Below, piece after piece: positions 25,870-35,837 of a stretch of DNA of 64,000 bases. Position 1 is the first letter of the stretch. Every line of letters starts with the position of its first letter. The stretch is from Pseudolabrys sp. (GTDB lineage: Bacteria > Pseudomonadota > Alphaproteobacteria > Rhizobiales > Xanthobacteraceae), in assembly GCA_030684935.1 (NCBI GenBank), contig JAUXXH010000012.1:1-64000 (forward strand), in the 5' to 3' direction. The notes beneath the pieces are model-generated. The model was not told the DNA's origin, did not search any database, and saw only the letters and a program-made list of their open reading frames with translations. Made by a program: the position numbers and the translations under genes.

Positions 25870-26988
25870 TCAACTCGCTTCCTCGCCGGTGTAGATCGAG
25901 CTCTGCAGATAGCGCTTGAGCGCAAAGCGCGTCAGCACGCCAATGGTCGCGGCGAGCGGCACGGCCACCAGCAGGCCGACGAAGCCGAACATATAGCCGA
26001 ACGCGAGCAAGGCGAAGATCAGCCAGACCGGGTGCAGGCCGACGCTTTCGCCGACCAGCTTGGGAACCAGGAAATTGCCCTCGAGAACCTGCCCGAACAG
26101 AAAGATGCCGAGCACCAGAAGGATCGGTCCGTAATCCGGCCAGAACTGCGCCACCGCGACGCCGAGGGAGAGGATGAGCCCGGTCATCGACCCAACATAG
26201 GGAATGAACGTGATCAGGCCCGAGATCAAGCCGATCAACAGGCCGAAATTCAGCCCCGTTAATGTCAGCGCGATCGCGTAGTAGGTGCCGATGATCAGGC
26301 ATACCGCGCTCTGCCCGCGCACAAAGCCGGCGATGGCGGCGTCGATCTCGCGCGCCAGCCCGCGCACGGTTTCGCGCTGCTGCAGCGGCACCCAGGCGTC
26401 CGCGGTGCGGATCATGCGGTGCCAGTCGTACAGCAGATAGAACGCCACCACCGGCGTCACCACGATCAGCGAGATCACCGACACCAGCGCACTGCCACCA
26501 GACCACAACGAGGCGAGGAAAGCCGTGATCCAGGTCACGCCCTGCCCCATCAGATCGCCGAACCATTTCTCGGAGTTGAAGCCGCCACCAACGACCTTCT
26601 GCACCCAGGGCCGGCTCGGGTCGCTGATCAGCGACTGCAACTTGGTGATGTAGCCGGGCAAATTGGCAATAAAGGACGACAACTGGCTGCCGAGCACCGG
26701 CGCCGCCAGCAGGATCATCAGGACGAAGAACAGTACCACCACCGAGATGATCAGCAGGGCCGCCAACAGCCGGTTGACGCCAAGGCGCTCCATCCGGTCG
26801 GTCAGCGGCGTCAGCAGGTAAGCGATGGCGAGGCCCGCGATGAACGGCAGCAGGATCGGGCTGAGCAGCCACAGCGCCAGCACCAGCACGACCAGCGCAG
26901 CGGTCCAGAACAGCACCTGGCGCTGCAAGCCGAAGGGGGGACCTCCGCTGAAGGATGCCGCCGAGCGCGGTCTGTCGGCGTTGCTCAC
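25870..26988 (-). CDS. AI-2E family transporter (PerM-like)
   Basis: This 372-residue inner-membrane protein has about seven helices and a central soluble segment (about 100-190). The C-terminal motifs GLISGLITFIPYVGS and LVPKLVGESVGLHPVW are typical of the PerM/AI-2E exporter family; the real substrate in most bacteria is unknown. I prefer the GTG at 26988, because it overlaps the TGA of the upstream CDP-alcohol gene as GTGA, giving tight coupling. An ATG 36 bp further upstream is possible but has no ribosome-binding site. Confidence 0.9.
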   Translation of the reverse strand: MSNADRPRSAASFSGGPPFGLQRQVLFWTAALVVLVLALWLLSPILLPFIAGLAIAYLLTPLTDRMERLGVNRLLAALLIISVVVLFFVLMILLAAPVLGSQLSSFIANLPGYITKLQSLISDPSRPWVQKVVGGGFNSEKWFGDLMGQGVTWITAFLASLWSGGSALVSVISLIVVTPVVAFYLLYDWHRMIRTADAWVPLQQRETVRGLAREIDAAIAGFVRGQSAVCLIIGTYYAIALTLTGLNFGLLIGLISGLITFIPYVGSMTGLILSLGVAVAQFWPDYGPILLVLGIFLFGQVLEGNFLVPKLVGESVGLHPVWLIFALLAFGYMFGFVGLLVAVPLAATIGVLTRFALKRYLQSSIYTGEEAS

Positions 26989-27530
26989 GGTTTCGCCGCG
27001 GCGGAATTCATGTGGCGCACCCATTCGACGACATAGGCGGCGATCGACAGCAGGGTCAAGATCGCGACCAGCGCCATCAGAACCAGCTTGAGCGTGTCCG
27101 CCTCGATGTTGAAGCCGAGCGTGCCGAGCACGATGCAGGCAAACACGATCTGCGCGGCGGTGTTGAGCTTGGACACCAGCAGCGGACGGATTTTAAGCGG
27201 GTTGCCGACCAGCCAGGACAGCATGATCCCGCCCACGATCAGGATGTCGCGCGACACCACCAGGATCACCAGCCAGCGCGGAATGAAGCCGTTGATGCCC
27301 AGCGTGAGGTAGATCGACACGATCAGCGCCTTGTCGGCCAGCGGATCGAGATAGGCGCCGAGCTCGGTGGTCATGTTGAAGCGCTTGGCGATGAACCCGT
27401 CGACGGCGTCGCTGATGCCGGCGGCGACGAACAGGACGAATGCGATCCACATGGCGCCGGAGGCGATCGCCCAGACGACCACCGGCACCATCAGAATGCG
27501 CCCCAACGTGATGAGGTTTGGAATACTCAA
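26985..27530 (-). CDS. CDP-alcohol phosphatidyltransferase (PgsA/cardiolipin-synthase-like)
   Basis: This membrane enzyme of about 181 residues transfers a phosphatidyl group from CDP-diacylglycerol to an alcohol. The family signature is present at [11 protein letters not shown] followed eight residues later by [10 protein letters not shown], with the three catalytic aspartates. Five or six hydrophobic helices follow. The likely start is the TTG at 27528-27530 ([12 protein letters not shown]), where the homology begins; no ATG is close. It could make phosphatidylglycerophosphate or cardiolipin. It overlaps the perM-like gene by 4 bp and is divergent from purM. Confidence 0.87.
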   Translation of the reverse strand: MSIPNLITLGRILMVPVVVWAIASGAMWIAFVLFVAAGISDAVDGFIAKRFNMTTELGAYLDPLADKALIVSIYLTLGINGFIPRWLVILVVSRDILIVGGIMLSWLVGNPLKIRPLLVSKLNTAAQIVFACIVLGTLGFNIEADTLKLVLMALVAILTLLSIAAYVVEWVRHMNSAAAKP

Positions 27531-27667
27531 GGCAATCCCGGCTCTCCGGCCCGCCCCCGCCTGACCGGCGGAATACGGACCATTCCCTGCAAAACAGTAT
27601 AATGGTGCCTGGACCATTGCGCGACGTGCGATTCCGACGTAGGACCCCGGCGCGAACGAGGGCCATC

Positions 27668-28738
27668 ATGGCAGAAAAACAGCGCGGCCTCACATACGCG
27701 CAAGCCGGTGTGGATATCGACGCCGGCAACCGGATGGTCGACCTGATCAAGCCGCTGGTGCGCGCCACCGCGCGGCCGGGCGCCGACGCCGAAATTGGCG
27801 GTTTCGGCGGGCTGTTCGACCTCAAACCGCTCGGCTTCAAGGATCCGGTGCTGGTCGCCGCCAATGACGGCGTCGGCACCAAGGTCAAGATCGCCATCGA
27901 AACCGGCCGCCACGACACCATCGGCATCGATCTGGTCGCCATGAGCGTCAACGATCTTGTGGTGCAAGGCGCCGAGCCGCTGTTCTTCCTCGACTATTAT
28001 GCATGTGGAAAACTCGAGCCGGAGGTCGGCGCCGCCGTGGTCGCCGGTATCAGCATCGGCTGCCGCGAGGCCGGCTGCGCGCTGATCGGCGGCGAAACCG
28101 CGGAAATGCCCGGGCTGTATCACGGCGACGATTATGATCTGGCGGGCTTCGCGGTCGGCGCGGTCGAGCGCGGCGCGCTGTTGCCGCGCCGCGACATCGC
28201 CGATGGCGACACCATTCTCGGGCTCGCCTCCTCCGGCGCGCACTCCAACGGCTTCTCGCTGGTGCGCAAGGTGGTCGCCAGGACCGGCATGGCCTGGACC
28301 GCGGCCGCGCCGTTCGCGCCCGAGCAGACGCTGGGCGACGCGATCCTGACGCCGACGCGCATCTACGTGAAGTCGTGCCTCGCCGCGATCCGCACCACCG
28401 GGGCGGTGAAGGGCTTTGCCCACATCACGGGAGGCGGTTTCCCCGACAACATCCCGCGTGTGCTGCCGAAGGGCCTCGGCGCGCGCATCGATCTGACGCG
28501 CGTACCGGTGCTGCCAGTGTTCAAGTGGCTGGCCGAGCAAGGCGGCATCGAACAGAACGAAATGCTGCGCACCTTCAACTGCGGCGTCGGCATGATCGTC
28601 ATCGTCGCGCCGGACAACGCCGCCGTTGTCACTCAGGCCTTCGCCGAAGCCGGCGAACAGGTGGTGATGCTTGGCACCGTGGTGCCCGCCGCGGACGAGC
28701 CGCGCGTCATCTATGACGGCGCGCTCGACCTTGGCTGA
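27668..28738 (+). CDS. purM: Phosphoribosylformylglycinamidine cyclo-ligase (AIR synthetase)
   Basis: This 356-residue enzyme performs step five of purine synthesis, closing the imidazole ring with ATP. Conserved segments are [45 protein letters not shown] and the C-terminal [13 protein letters not shown]. It starts at the ATG at 27668 ([17 protein letters not shown]). It overlaps purN, so the next-but-one steps are co-expressed. The start faces the CDP-alcohol transferase gene across about 140 bp, which must hold both promoters. Confidence 0.97.
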   Translation: MAEKQRGLTYAQAGVDIDAGNRMVDLIKPLVRATARPGADAEIGGFGGLFDLKPLGFKDPVLVAANDGVGTKVKIAIETGRHDTIGIDLVAMSVNDLVVQGAEPLFFLDYYACGKLEPEVGAAVVAGISIGCREAGCALIGGETAEMPGLYHGDDYDLAGFAVGAVERGALLPRRDIADGDTILGLASSGAHSNGFSLVRKVVARTGMAWTAAAPFAPEQTLGDAILTPTRIYVKSCLAAIRTTGAVKGFAHITGGGFPDNIPRVLPKGLGARIDLTRVPVLPVFKWLAEQGGIEQNEMLRTFNCGVGMIVIVAPDNAAVVTQAFAEAGEQVVMLGTVVPAADEPRVIYDGALDLG

Positions 28739-29390
28739 GGCCCTGCACCGCAAGCGCGTCGCCGTGCTGATCTCCGGCCGCGGCTCGAACATGGCGGCGC
28801 TGCTGGAGGCGGCCAGAGACCCCGCCTTCTCGGCCGAGATCGTACTCATTGCATCGAACCGGCCCGACGCCGGCGGCCTGGTCACCGCGCGCGACGCCGG
28901 TATCGCTCTGGAGGTTGTCGATCATACGAAATTCGGCAAGGACCGAGCCGCCTTCGACGCCGCGCTCCAGGCGGTGCTGGAGAAGCACCGCATCGAACTG
29001 GTCTGCCTCGCCGGCTTCATGCGGCTGCTCACCGAAGGCTTTGTCGCGCAGTGGCAGGAGCGGATGCTCAACATTCACCCGGCGCTGCTGCCCGCCTTCA
29101 AGGGGCTCGATACGCACCGGCGCGCGCTGGAGGCCGGCGCCAAGACACACGGCGCCACCGTGCATTTTGTGGTGCCGGAGATGGATGCCGGGCCGATCAT
29201 CATGCAGGGCGCGGTGGCCGTGCAGGACGACGACACCGAGGCGACGCTGTCCGCCCGGGTGCTGGCGGTCGAGCACCGCATCTACCCGCTGGCGCTTAAA
29301 CTGGTGGCCGAAGGGCGCGTCCGCGTCGCCGACGGACGCTGCCTGATCGATGGCAAACCGGTCCCGGAAAGCCCCGCCTTTTTTGCTTGA
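28713..29390 (+). CDS. purN: Phosphoribosylglycinamide formyltransferase
   Basis: This 225-residue enzyme formylates GAR using 10-formyl-tetrahydrofolate, step three of purine synthesis. [12 protein letters not shown] binds the phosphate, and the catalytic Asn and His are in [14 protein letters not shown] and the Asp in [10 protein letters not shown]. The start is uncertain. The ATG at 28713 overlaps purM by 26 bp and gives a short extension; the TTG at 28731, overlapping the purM stop, would give a more usual N-terminus. It converges with the molybdopterin enzyme gene. Confidence 0.95.
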   Translation: MTARSTLAEALHRKRVAVLISGRGSNMAALLEAARDPAFSAEIVLIASNRPDAGGLVTARDAGIALEVVDHTKFGKDRAAFDAALQAVLEKHRIELVCLAGFMRLLTEGFVAQWQERMLNIHPALLPAFKGLDTHRRALEAGAKTHGATVHFVVPEMDAGPIIMQGAVAVQDDDTEATLSARVLAVEHRIYPLALKLVAEGRVRVADGRCLIDGKPVPESPAFFA

Positions 29391-29407
29391 ACAGAAGCGT
29401 CGTTGCC

Positions 29408-31513
29408 TTAGTCAGCCCGCCGGATCCAGACCTTGTTGTCGTGGAAGGCCGCGCCGCCGTACGGCGCAATCGAATCCGCACCGGTCAGCGAATTGATGCC
29501 GCAGCCGTCGGCATAGGCCGCATTCGGCCAGATCGATTCCGCGATCAGCACACCGTGCCGGACGCCGTCATAGACCCGCGCATGCAGCCGGACCTGGCCG
29601 CGCGTGTTGCCCAGCACGACGAAATCGCCATCGGCAATGCCCTGCGCCTGCGCGTCGTCGGGATGGATCATCACCTCGGGCCGCTTCTCGTTGGCGAGCG
29701 AGGTCGGCGTCTCGTTGAAGGTCGAGTTGAGGAAGCCGCGCGCCGGCGACGTCGCCAGCCGGAACGGATGCGCCGCATCCGCCTCCTCCACCACCGGCCA
29801 GTAATCCGGCAGCGGCGGCATGTCGGATATCGGTCCGCTCTTGTAGGCGCTGCGGAACGGCACATTGTCCCAGTCCGGCTTGAAGCGGAATTTGCCGTCG
29901 GGCCAGGGAAAGCCGTCGAGATAATGCGCCTGCCGGAACGGCGGCTGGCAGTCGACCCAGCGGCTGGCCTCGATATCGGCCAGCGTACCGTAGGGCGATT
30001 TGCGCAGCATCTGGTCGATCAATTCGCGCGGGCTCATGGCGAAGCCCTCATGCTGCGCGCCCACCCGCGCCGCGAGCGCGGTGATGACCTCGTGATTGTT
30101 GCGGCATTCGCCCGGCGGCTCGACCAGCTTGGGGCCGAGGATCAGGTACTGATGGCCGCCGCCGCGATAGATGTCGTCGTGTTCCAGAAACGTCGTCGCC
30201 GGCAGCACGATGTCGGCCACCTTGGCGGTCTCGGTCATGAACTGCTCGTGCACGCAGACGAACAGATCGTCGCGGGCGAAGCCCTGCTTGACCTTGTTTT
30301 GGTCGGGCGCGACCGACATCGGATTGGTGTTTTGCACGATCATCGCCGTCACCGGCGGCCCGCCGTGCAGCGCTTCGACGTCGCCCGTCAGCACCGCGCC
30401 GATGCGCGACTGGTCGAGCATGCGCACCGACCGGTCCCAGACATCGGTGCCTTCAATGATCGTCTTGTCGAGTTTGTAGATATCGGCGTTGATGTGGAAG
30501 GCGCCGCCGCCCTCAAGCTGCCAGGCGCCGGTCACGGCCGGAATACAGCTCGCCGCGTGCATGCTGACCGGGCCGTTGCGCGAGCGCGAAAACCCGTAGC
30601 CGAGCCGGAAGAAGGCGCGCTTGCGCTCGCCGATCAGCCTGGCGAATTCCTCGATGGTCGCGACCGGCGTGCCGGTGATGGCCGAGGCCCAGGCCGGATC
30701 GCGGCTGGCCAGATGCGCCTGCAACTCGCGCGGCGCGTCGGTGTATTTGTCGAGATAATCCCAGTCCGCCTTGCCGTCGCGAAACAGGCAATGCATCACC
30801 GCGCAGGCCAGCGCCGCATCGGTGCCCGGCTTGACCAGCACCGGCAGATCGGCCTGTTGCATGGTGCCGTTCATGTAGATGTCGACCGCCGCGATCTTGG
30901 CGCCGCGCTCCTTGCGGGCGCGGGTCGCGTGCGTCATCACGTTGACCTGGGTGTTGACCGCGTTGGTGCCCCAGATCACCACCAGATCGGACTTGGCCAT
31001 CTCGCGCGGGTCGGACCCGGCGATGCGGCCGACGCCCGCGGCGAAACCGGCATAGGCCGGATTGACGCAGATGGTGGAATGGAAGCCGGAATATTTCTTG
31101 GCGTGGCGCAGCCGGTTGATGCCGTCGCGCATCACCAGCCCCATGGTGCCGGCGTAATAATAGGGCCAGACGCTTTCGGCGCCGTGGCGCTGCTCGGCCT
31201 GCAGGAATTTCTCGGCGACGATATCGAGCGCATCGTCCCACGAGATCGGCGCGAATTCACCGGAGCCTTTGGCGCCAACCCGGCGCAGCGGCGTCAACAG
31301 CCGATCGGCATGGTGCTGGCGCTCGGCATAGCGGGCGACCTTGGCGCAAATGACGCCCGCCGTGTAGTCGTTGTCGCGCGCACCGCGCACGCGGCCGATG
31401 GTGCGTTCGTCGAGCAGTTCGACGTCGAGCGCGCAGGTCGAGGGGCAGTCGTGCGGACAGGCCGAGAAGCCGGTCCGCACAGGCTGGACGATCGAGCGCA
31501 CGGCTTCGTTCAT
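29408..31513 (-). CDS. Molybdopterin-dependent oxidoreductase with 4Fe-4S site
   Basis: This 701-residue catalytic subunit of the DMSO-reductase family has no signal peptide, so it is cytoplasmic. The N-terminal iron-sulfur motif is CPHDCPSTC with the fourth cysteine in GVICAKVARY. The molybdopterin domains follow (LVVIWGTNAVNTQ; VLPATTFLEHDDIY), and the C-terminal molydopterin-binding barrel spans about 590-700 (GIADGDFVVLGNTRGQVRLHA). No electron-transfer or chaperone subunits are adjacent, so the partner is unknown. The ATG at 31511-31513 follows a GTG in frame; spacing to AGGGG favours the ATG. Confidence 0.92.
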   Translation of the reverse strand: MNEAVRSIVQPVRTGFSACPHDCPSTCALDVELLDERTIGRVRGARDNDYTAGVICAKVARYAERQHHADRLLTPLRRVGAKGSGEFAPISWDDALDIVAEKFLQAEQRHGAESVWPYYYAGTMGLVMRDGINRLRHAKKYSGFHSTICVNPAYAGFAAGVGRIAGSDPREMAKSDLVVIWGTNAVNTQVNVMTHATRARKERGAKIAAVDIYMNGTMQQADLPVLVKPGTDAALACAVMHCLFRDGKADWDYLDKYTDAPRELQAHLASRDPAWASAITGTPVATIEEFARLIGERKRAFFRLGYGFSRSRNGPVSMHAASCIPAVTGAWQLEGGGAFHINADIYKLDKTIIEGTDVWDRSVRMLDQSRIGAVLTGDVEALHGGPPVTAMIVQNTNPMSVAPDQNKVKQGFARDDLFVCVHEQFMTETAKVADIVLPATTFLEHDDIYRGGGHQYLILGPKLVEPPGECRNNHEVITALAARVGAQHEGFAMSPRELIDQMLRKSPYGTLADIEASRWVDCQPPFRQAHYLDGFPWPDGKFRFKPDWDNVPFRSAYKSGPISDMPPLPDYWPVVEEADAAHPFRLATSPARGFLNSTFNETPTSLANEKRPEVMIHPDDAQAQGIADGDFVVLGNTRGQVRLHARVYDGVRHGVLIAESIWPNAAYADGCGINSLTGADSIAPYGGAAFHDNKVWIRRAD

Positions 31514-31530
31514 CACGCCCCTGTTCTTTC

Positions 31531-31560
31531 GAGCGGCGAGCCGACTCGCCGCGGCCGCTC
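31531..31560. terminator. Hairpin between ndk and the molybdopterin enzyme gene
   Basis: GGCGAG-CCGA-CTCGCC (31535-31550) is nested inside a 7-bp outer stem (31531-31537 with 31554-31560). Read on the minus strand it directly follows ndk and could end its transcript. There is no poly-U tract, so Rho-independent termination would be weak; a processing or stabilising hairpin is equally possible. Confidence 0.4.
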
Positions 31561-31982
31561 TATCCTACGATTTCGTTGCCGGCGAAGAACTGGCCGATTT
31601 CGATCGCGGCGTTTTCGGCCGAGTCGGAGCCGTGCACGGAGTTCTCGCCGATCGACTTGGCGTGAACCTTGCGGATGGTGTTGGCGTCGGCCTTGGCCGG
31701 ATCGGTCGCACCCATGACTTCGCGATACTTGGCGATGGCGTTTTCGCCCTCCAGCACCTGCACCACAACCGGCGCCGAAATCATGAAATCGACCAGTTCG
31801 CCGAAGAACGGTCGCGCCTTGTGCACGCCGTAGAACTGCTCGGCCTGCGCCCGGGTGATGAGAACGCGCTTCTGCGCCACGATCCGCAGGCCCGCCTTCT
31901 CGATCATGGCGTTGATGGCGCCGGTCAGATTGCGCTCAGTGGCGTCAGGCTTGAGAATTGAAAAAGTACGCTCAACCGCCAT
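31560..31982 (-). CDS. ndk: Nucleoside diphosphate kinase
   Basis: This 140-residue enzyme balances NTP pools by phosphate transfer through His117 (NSVHGSDS). It starts [14 protein letters not shown] with the conserved nucleotide-site segments ([20 protein letters not shown]). Length and motifs are those of the canonical bacterial enzyme. It is followed on the same strand by the molybdopterin enzyme, separated by a hairpin. Confidence 0.98.
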   Translation of the reverse strand: MAVERTFSILKPDATERNLTGAINAMIEKAGLRIVAQKRVLITRAQAEQFYGVHKARPFFGELVDFMISAPVVVQVLEGENAIAKYREVMGATDPAKADANTIRKVHAKSIGENSVHGSDSAENAAIEIGQFFAGNEIVG

Positions 31983-32162
31983 CGGAATAGTCCTTCACTG
32001 GGAATGATCGGAGGGATGACCGACATTCATTGGAATTGCCTGGTTGCCGCGGCTTATACCGGGGGCCCGGAATGGCGGCAAGGTCGCGGATGGTCCTGAT
32101 CCGTTGGTATTGGATCGTGCCTGCCGTTTTGGGTCGTTTTTGATGTCCTGAAGGGGTTGCCG

Positions 32163-32684
32163 ATGAAATCGCGGTACCGGATGTTCGCCGGCTACAATAC
32201 CTGGTGCAACGAACGGCTTTACGGGGCGGCCGCCCTCGTCACCGATGCCGACTATCGCGCCGACCGCGGTGCTTTCTTCAAGTCGCTGCATGGAACCCTG
32301 AACCATATTCTGGTCGCTGACCGCATCTGGATGAAGCGCTTCACCGGCGCCGGCGTGCAGCCGCCCAGCCTTGACGCCATCCTGTACGAGAGTTTCGCGG
32401 AATTGCGCGCGGCGCGCCGGACCCAGGACGTGCTGATCACGCGCTACATCGACGGCCTCGACAATGAGGCCCTCAACGGGACGCTCCGCTATCGGACCCT
32501 CGTCCGGCCGCAGCCCATCGAGCAGCCGCTCGCGCCGGCGCTCGACCATTTTTTCAATCACCAGACCCACCACCGCGGCCAGGCGCATGCGCTCCTGACC
32601 GCGATCCTCGGCAACAACAAAACGCCGGGGATGGACCTGATCACCTACCAGCGGGAAACCGGCCAAGGCATGCGCGGCCAATAA
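32163..32684 (+). CDS. DinB/DUF664-family protein
   Basis: This 173-residue four-helix-bundle protein of the DinB/YfiT superfamily has a metal site formed by three histidines, visible in LHGTLNHILVADRIW and FFNHQTHHRGQAH. Related proteins are metal-dependent thiol transferases or hydrolases using bacillithiol, mycothiol or glutathione; members in proteobacteria are mostly uncharacterised. The ATG at 32163 is preceded by AAGGGG. It lies between ndk (opposite strand) and the ABC-F gene and is likely a single-gene unit. Confidence 0.85.
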   Translation: MKSRYRMFAGYNTWCNERLYGAAALVTDADYRADRGAFFKSLHGTLNHILVADRIWMKRFTGAGVQPPSLDAILYESFAELRAARRTQDVLITRYIDGLDNEALNGTLRYRTLVRPQPIEQPLAPALDHFFNHQTHHRGQAHALLTAILGNNKTPGMDLITYQRETGQGMRGQ

Positions 32685-32779
32685 CGCCAGCCTCCGCGAG
32701 GCAGGTGAGCGGGGACGCGCTGGTCCATCCCGCCCTTTAAAGGGTTGCGTTGTGCAGCGCACTCGGCCAAAACGCGCGC

Positions 32780-34648
32780 ATGCTGATTATTGACGACCTC
32801 ACCGTCCGGATCGCCGGGCGTTCATTGCTCGAAAACGCTTCCGCCCGGATCGTGCCGGGCGCCCGCGTCGGCCTGGTCGGCCGCAACGGCACCGGCAAGT
32901 CGACGCTGTTCAACGTCATTACCGGCGAAATGGGGGCTGAAACCGGCTCCATCGAGATCCCGCCGCGCTGGCGCCTCGGCCGCCTCGCCCAGGAGGCCCC
33001 GAACGGGCCGGAGAGCCTGCTCGAGGTGGTGCTGATGGCGCCGAGCGAGCGCACCGACCTGCTCGCCGAGGCCGAAACCGCGACCGACCCGCACCGGATC
33101 GCCGAGATCCAGACCCGGCTTGCCGATATCGGCGCCCATGCGGCGCCCGCCCGCGCCGCCGCGATCCTGTCGGGCCTTGGATTTTCCACCGCCGACCAGG
33201 CCCGCCCCTGCACCGAATTCTCCGGCGGCTGGCGCATGCGCGTCGCGCTGGCGGCGACGCTGTTCTCCGAGCCGGACCTGTTGCTGCTCGACGAGCCGAC
33301 CAACTATCTCGATCTCGAAGGCACGCTGTGGCTGCAGGACCATCTGGCGAAATACCCGCACACCATGATCATCGTTAGCCACGACCGCGATCTGCTCGAC
33401 AATGCGGTCAACCAGATCCTGTCGCTCGAGGCCAAGAAGCTCACGCTCTACAAAGGCGGCTATTCCGATTTCGAACGGCTGCGCAGCGAAAAGCTGGTGC
33501 TCGACCAGAAGATGATGAAGAAGCAGGATGCGCAGCGCGCGCATCTGCAGGCCTTCGTCGACCGCTTCCGCGCCAAGGCGTCCAAGGCGACGCAGGCGCA
33601 ATCGCGCATCAAGATGCTGGCCAAGATGCAGCCGATTTCGTCGATGGTCACCGAGGATGTGCGGCCGATCATCATTCCGCCGCCGGAGAAGCTGCTGTCG
33701 CCGCCGATCATCGCCACCGACGATGTTTCGGTCGGCTATGACGGACGCGTCATCCTGTCGGGCCTCTCGCTGCGCATCGACAACGACGACCGCATTGCCT
33801 TGCTCGGCTCGAACGGCAACGGCAAGTCGACGTTGGTCAAGCTGCTGGCCGGCAAGCTACAGCCGATGGAAGGCTCGATCACGCGCGCGGCCACGCTCAA
33901 GGTCGGCTATTTCGCGCAGCACCAGGTCGACGAACTCGACATGGACGGCAGTCCTTACGATCACGTGCGCCGGCTGATGCCGGATCAACCGGAATCCAGG
34001 GTGCGCTCGCGCGTCGGCACCATCGGTTTCTCCGGACAGGCCGGCAACACCAAGGTCGAGAAGCTGTCGGGCGGCGAAAAAGCACGGCTGTTGCTGGGTC
34101 TGGCGACATTCGCAGCGCCCCAGCTCATCATTCTCGACGAGCCGACCAACCATCTCGACATCGACAGCCGCGGCGCCTTGATCGAAGCGATCAACGACTA
34201 TCCGGGCGCCATCATCCTGGTGTCGCACGATCGCTATCTGCTGGAAGCCTGCGTCGATCGCCTGTGGCTGGTGTCCGGCGGCAAGGTCGCGCCGTTTGAC
34301 GGCGACCTCGCCGATTACCAGCGTTACGTCGTCTCCGACGGCAAGCCCGCCAACACCGCCACCAAATCGGCCCCCCGCGTCGATCCGGTGGAAGCGCGCC
34401 GCGCCGCCGCCGACAAGCGGGCCGAGACCGCGCCGCTGCGCAAGAAGATATCCGAGGCAGAAGGCAAGATCGCGCAGCTCACGCGCCAGCTCGGCAAGCT
34501 CGACGTCACGCTGAGCGACGGCACGCTGTTTGCGCGGGAGCCGGCGCGCGCGGCCGAACTGTCGAAGACCCGCGCCAATGTTGTCGCCGCGATCGCCAAG
34601 GCGGAAGAGGAATGGCTTGCCGCCAGCAGCGCGCTGGAGACCGCGTAG
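32780..34648 (+). CDS. ABC-F family ATPase (Uup/YheS type)
   Basis: This 622-residue protein has two tandem ATPase domains and no membrane segments, so it acts on ribosomes or nucleic acid rather than in transport. The Walker A motifs are GRNGTGKSTL and GSNGNGKSTL, the signature motifs are FSGGWRMRVAL and LSGGEKARLLLG, and the Walker B motifs are LLLLDEPTNYLD and LIILDEPTNHLD. A charged helical linker separates the domains (about 235-305). A C-terminal coiled coil of about 90 residues (RKKISEAEGKIAQLTRQLG) is typical of Uup, which has been linked to DNA branch binding and ribosome rescue. Confidence 0.94.
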   Translation: MLIIDDLTVRIAGRSLLENASARIVPGARVGLVGRNGTGKSTLFNVITGEMGAETGSIEIPPRWRLGRLAQEAPNGPESLLEVVLMAPSERTDLLAEAETATDPHRIAEIQTRLADIGAHAAPARAAAILSGLGFSTADQARPCTEFSGGWRMRVALAATLFSEPDLLLLDEPTNYLDLEGTLWLQDHLAKYPHTMIIVSHDRDLLDNAVNQILSLEAKKLTLYKGGYSDFERLRSEKLVLDQKMMKKQDAQRAHLQAFVDRFRAKASKATQAQSRIKMLAKMQPISSMVTEDVRPIIIPPPEKLLSPPIIATDDVSVGYDGRVILSGLSLRIDNDDRIALLGSNGNGKSTLVKLLAGKLQPMEGSITRAATLKVGYFAQHQVDELDMDGSPYDHVRRLMPDQPESRVRSRVGTIGFSGQAGNTKVEKLSGGEKARLLLGLATFAAPQLIILDEPTNHLDIDSRGALIEAINDYPGAIILVSHDRYLLEACVDRLWLVSGGKVAPFDGDLADYQRYVVSDGKPANTATKSAPRVDPVEARRAAADKRAETAPLRKKISEAEGKIAQLTRQLGKLDVTLSDGTLFAREPARAAELSKTRANVVAAIAKAEEEWLAASSALETA

Positions 34649-34655
34649 CGTATCG

Positions 34656-35246
34656 CTACCGCTTCTGGCGCGCCGGCGGACGGCTCGGCCGCTGCGGCTC
34701 GGGAGCCCGCTCGACCACCTTCAACCGGCCGGATGCGAAGGTGTAGATGCCGGGGGCGTTGCCCGCCAGATAAGTGAGCACGACCTTGCGCTCGCCCTTT
34801 TCGTCGGCGCCGACGCTGACATTGCTGGGCTGGCCGGCACGGCGGACCGCCTCGCACTCGGACATGCCGAGCGCAATGCCGCCGCCGCCCATATGCGGCT
34901 GCATGCCGGGTTCCAGAGGATTGACCGAGGCCGGCGTCGCGGCAACCTGTGCAGGCCCCGCCGCCATGGCGGCCGCCGCCGGACACTGACCATCGGCTGT
35001 AATCAGGTCCTCGGGCGCCACCGGCCCGCTCGGACCCAGTTGCACCCTCTCGCCACTGACCGGCCGTGCCCAGTCGGGCGTGGCGAACACATTGAGGGGT
35101 TTAGAGAAGAAACCACCTTCGTTATTGTCGGGGAGAATCTGCCCGCCGCCGCAGCCAGCGACGGCCAGCACAACGGCACCAACCAAGGCGTTCCTCGTAA
35201 CGGCGCTAAAACGCGGCAAACGACTTCCCCCACGCTGAACTATCAT
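34656..35246 (-). CDS. Lipoprotein, possibly BamE/OmlA-like fold
   Basis: This 196-residue protein has a lipobox (VVLAVAGC) at about residue 32, preceded by a hydrophobic signal. The middle is Ala/Pro-rich. The C-terminal part (IALGMSECEAVRRAGQPSNVSVGAD, then a strand-rich VVLTYL...GIYTFASGRLKVV) has the shape of the SmpA/OmlA (BamE) domain, but this is weak. The ATG at 35246 follows AAGGGAC. It would sit in the outer membrane. It lies downstream of holC on the same strand, separated by about 140 bp. Confidence 0.68.
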   Translation of the reverse strand: MIVQRGGSRLPRFSAVTRNALVGAVVLAVAGCGGGQILPDNNEGGFFSKPLNVFATPDWARPVSGERVQLGPSGPVAPEDLITADGQCPAAAAMAAGPAQVAATPASVNPLEPGMQPHMGGGGIALGMSECEAVRRAGQPSNVSVGADEKGERKVVLTYLAGNAPGIYTFASGRLKVVERAPEPQRPSRPPARQKR

Positions 35247-35384
35247 CTTGTCCCTTATGCCCTATTTTGCGTCATCACGATGGCGGCGGGCAACCCGCCG
35301 GGGGCAATCAGTTCCGAACAGGGTTATTGGCGACCGCGAGCAGGCCATTGGCTGATCGGCCATTGGCCCGCCAGTCCCGGCCGT

Positions 35385-35837
35385 TCAGGCTTTTTTCAGC
35401 CAGCGGCCGTTCTCGTCCGGTTGCCAATAGGTGGCCTCGAACCCCTTCGCCTTGACGTCGGTCCAATGACCGCGCGCGGCCGCCACGGCGTCATCGTCAT
35501 TGCCGTCGAACAGGAGCACGATGCGCTGGTAGGCCGCCGCATCGGCAGGCATGGCCGCCCCCTCGATCAGAAAGCGCACCGAAGCCGCATTGGGATTGTC
35601 ATCTCCCAGCGTGAGGAGGACCGGCTGCATCGGCGCGTCGGTCTCGCGCCAGGTGCCGTGCGGCAGAAATCCGTCGTCGCGATAGGTCCACAGGTGCGCG
35701 TCGAGGGCGTCGATACGTTCCTCCGTCGCCCCCTGGACGATCACGCGCCAGCCCCGCTCCAGCGACTTCTCCAGCAGCATCGGCAACACGCCTTCCAGCT
35801 TCTGGCCCTGCAGGTGATAGAAAAGGACTTCGGTCAT
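35385..35837 (-). CDS. holC: DNA polymerase III chi subunit
   Basis: This 150-residue clamp-loader accessory protein links the replisome to single-strand-binding protein. It starts MTEVLFYHLQGQKLEGVLPMLLEK and has the family WTYRDDGFLPHGT segment; the C-terminus (FEATYWQPDENGRW) also fits. Its start codon overlaps the stop of the upstream ParE-type toxin gene by 4 bp (ATGA), so chi is translated after the toxin. No other replisome genes are adjacent. Confidence 0.93.
   Translation of the reverse strand: MTEVLFYHLQGQKLEGVLPMLLEKSLERGWRVIVQGATEERIDALDAHLWTYRDDGFLPHGTWRETDAPMQPVLLTLGDDNPNAASVRFLIEGAAMPADAAAYQRIVLLFDGNDDDAVAAARGHWTDVKAKGFEATYWQPDENGRWLKKA

Noticed and set aside
29387-31717. Plus-strand ORF of 776 codons opposite the molybdopterin enzyme
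   Set aside because: It is an antisense frame; the minus-strand protein has the 4Fe-4S and molybdopterin motifs.
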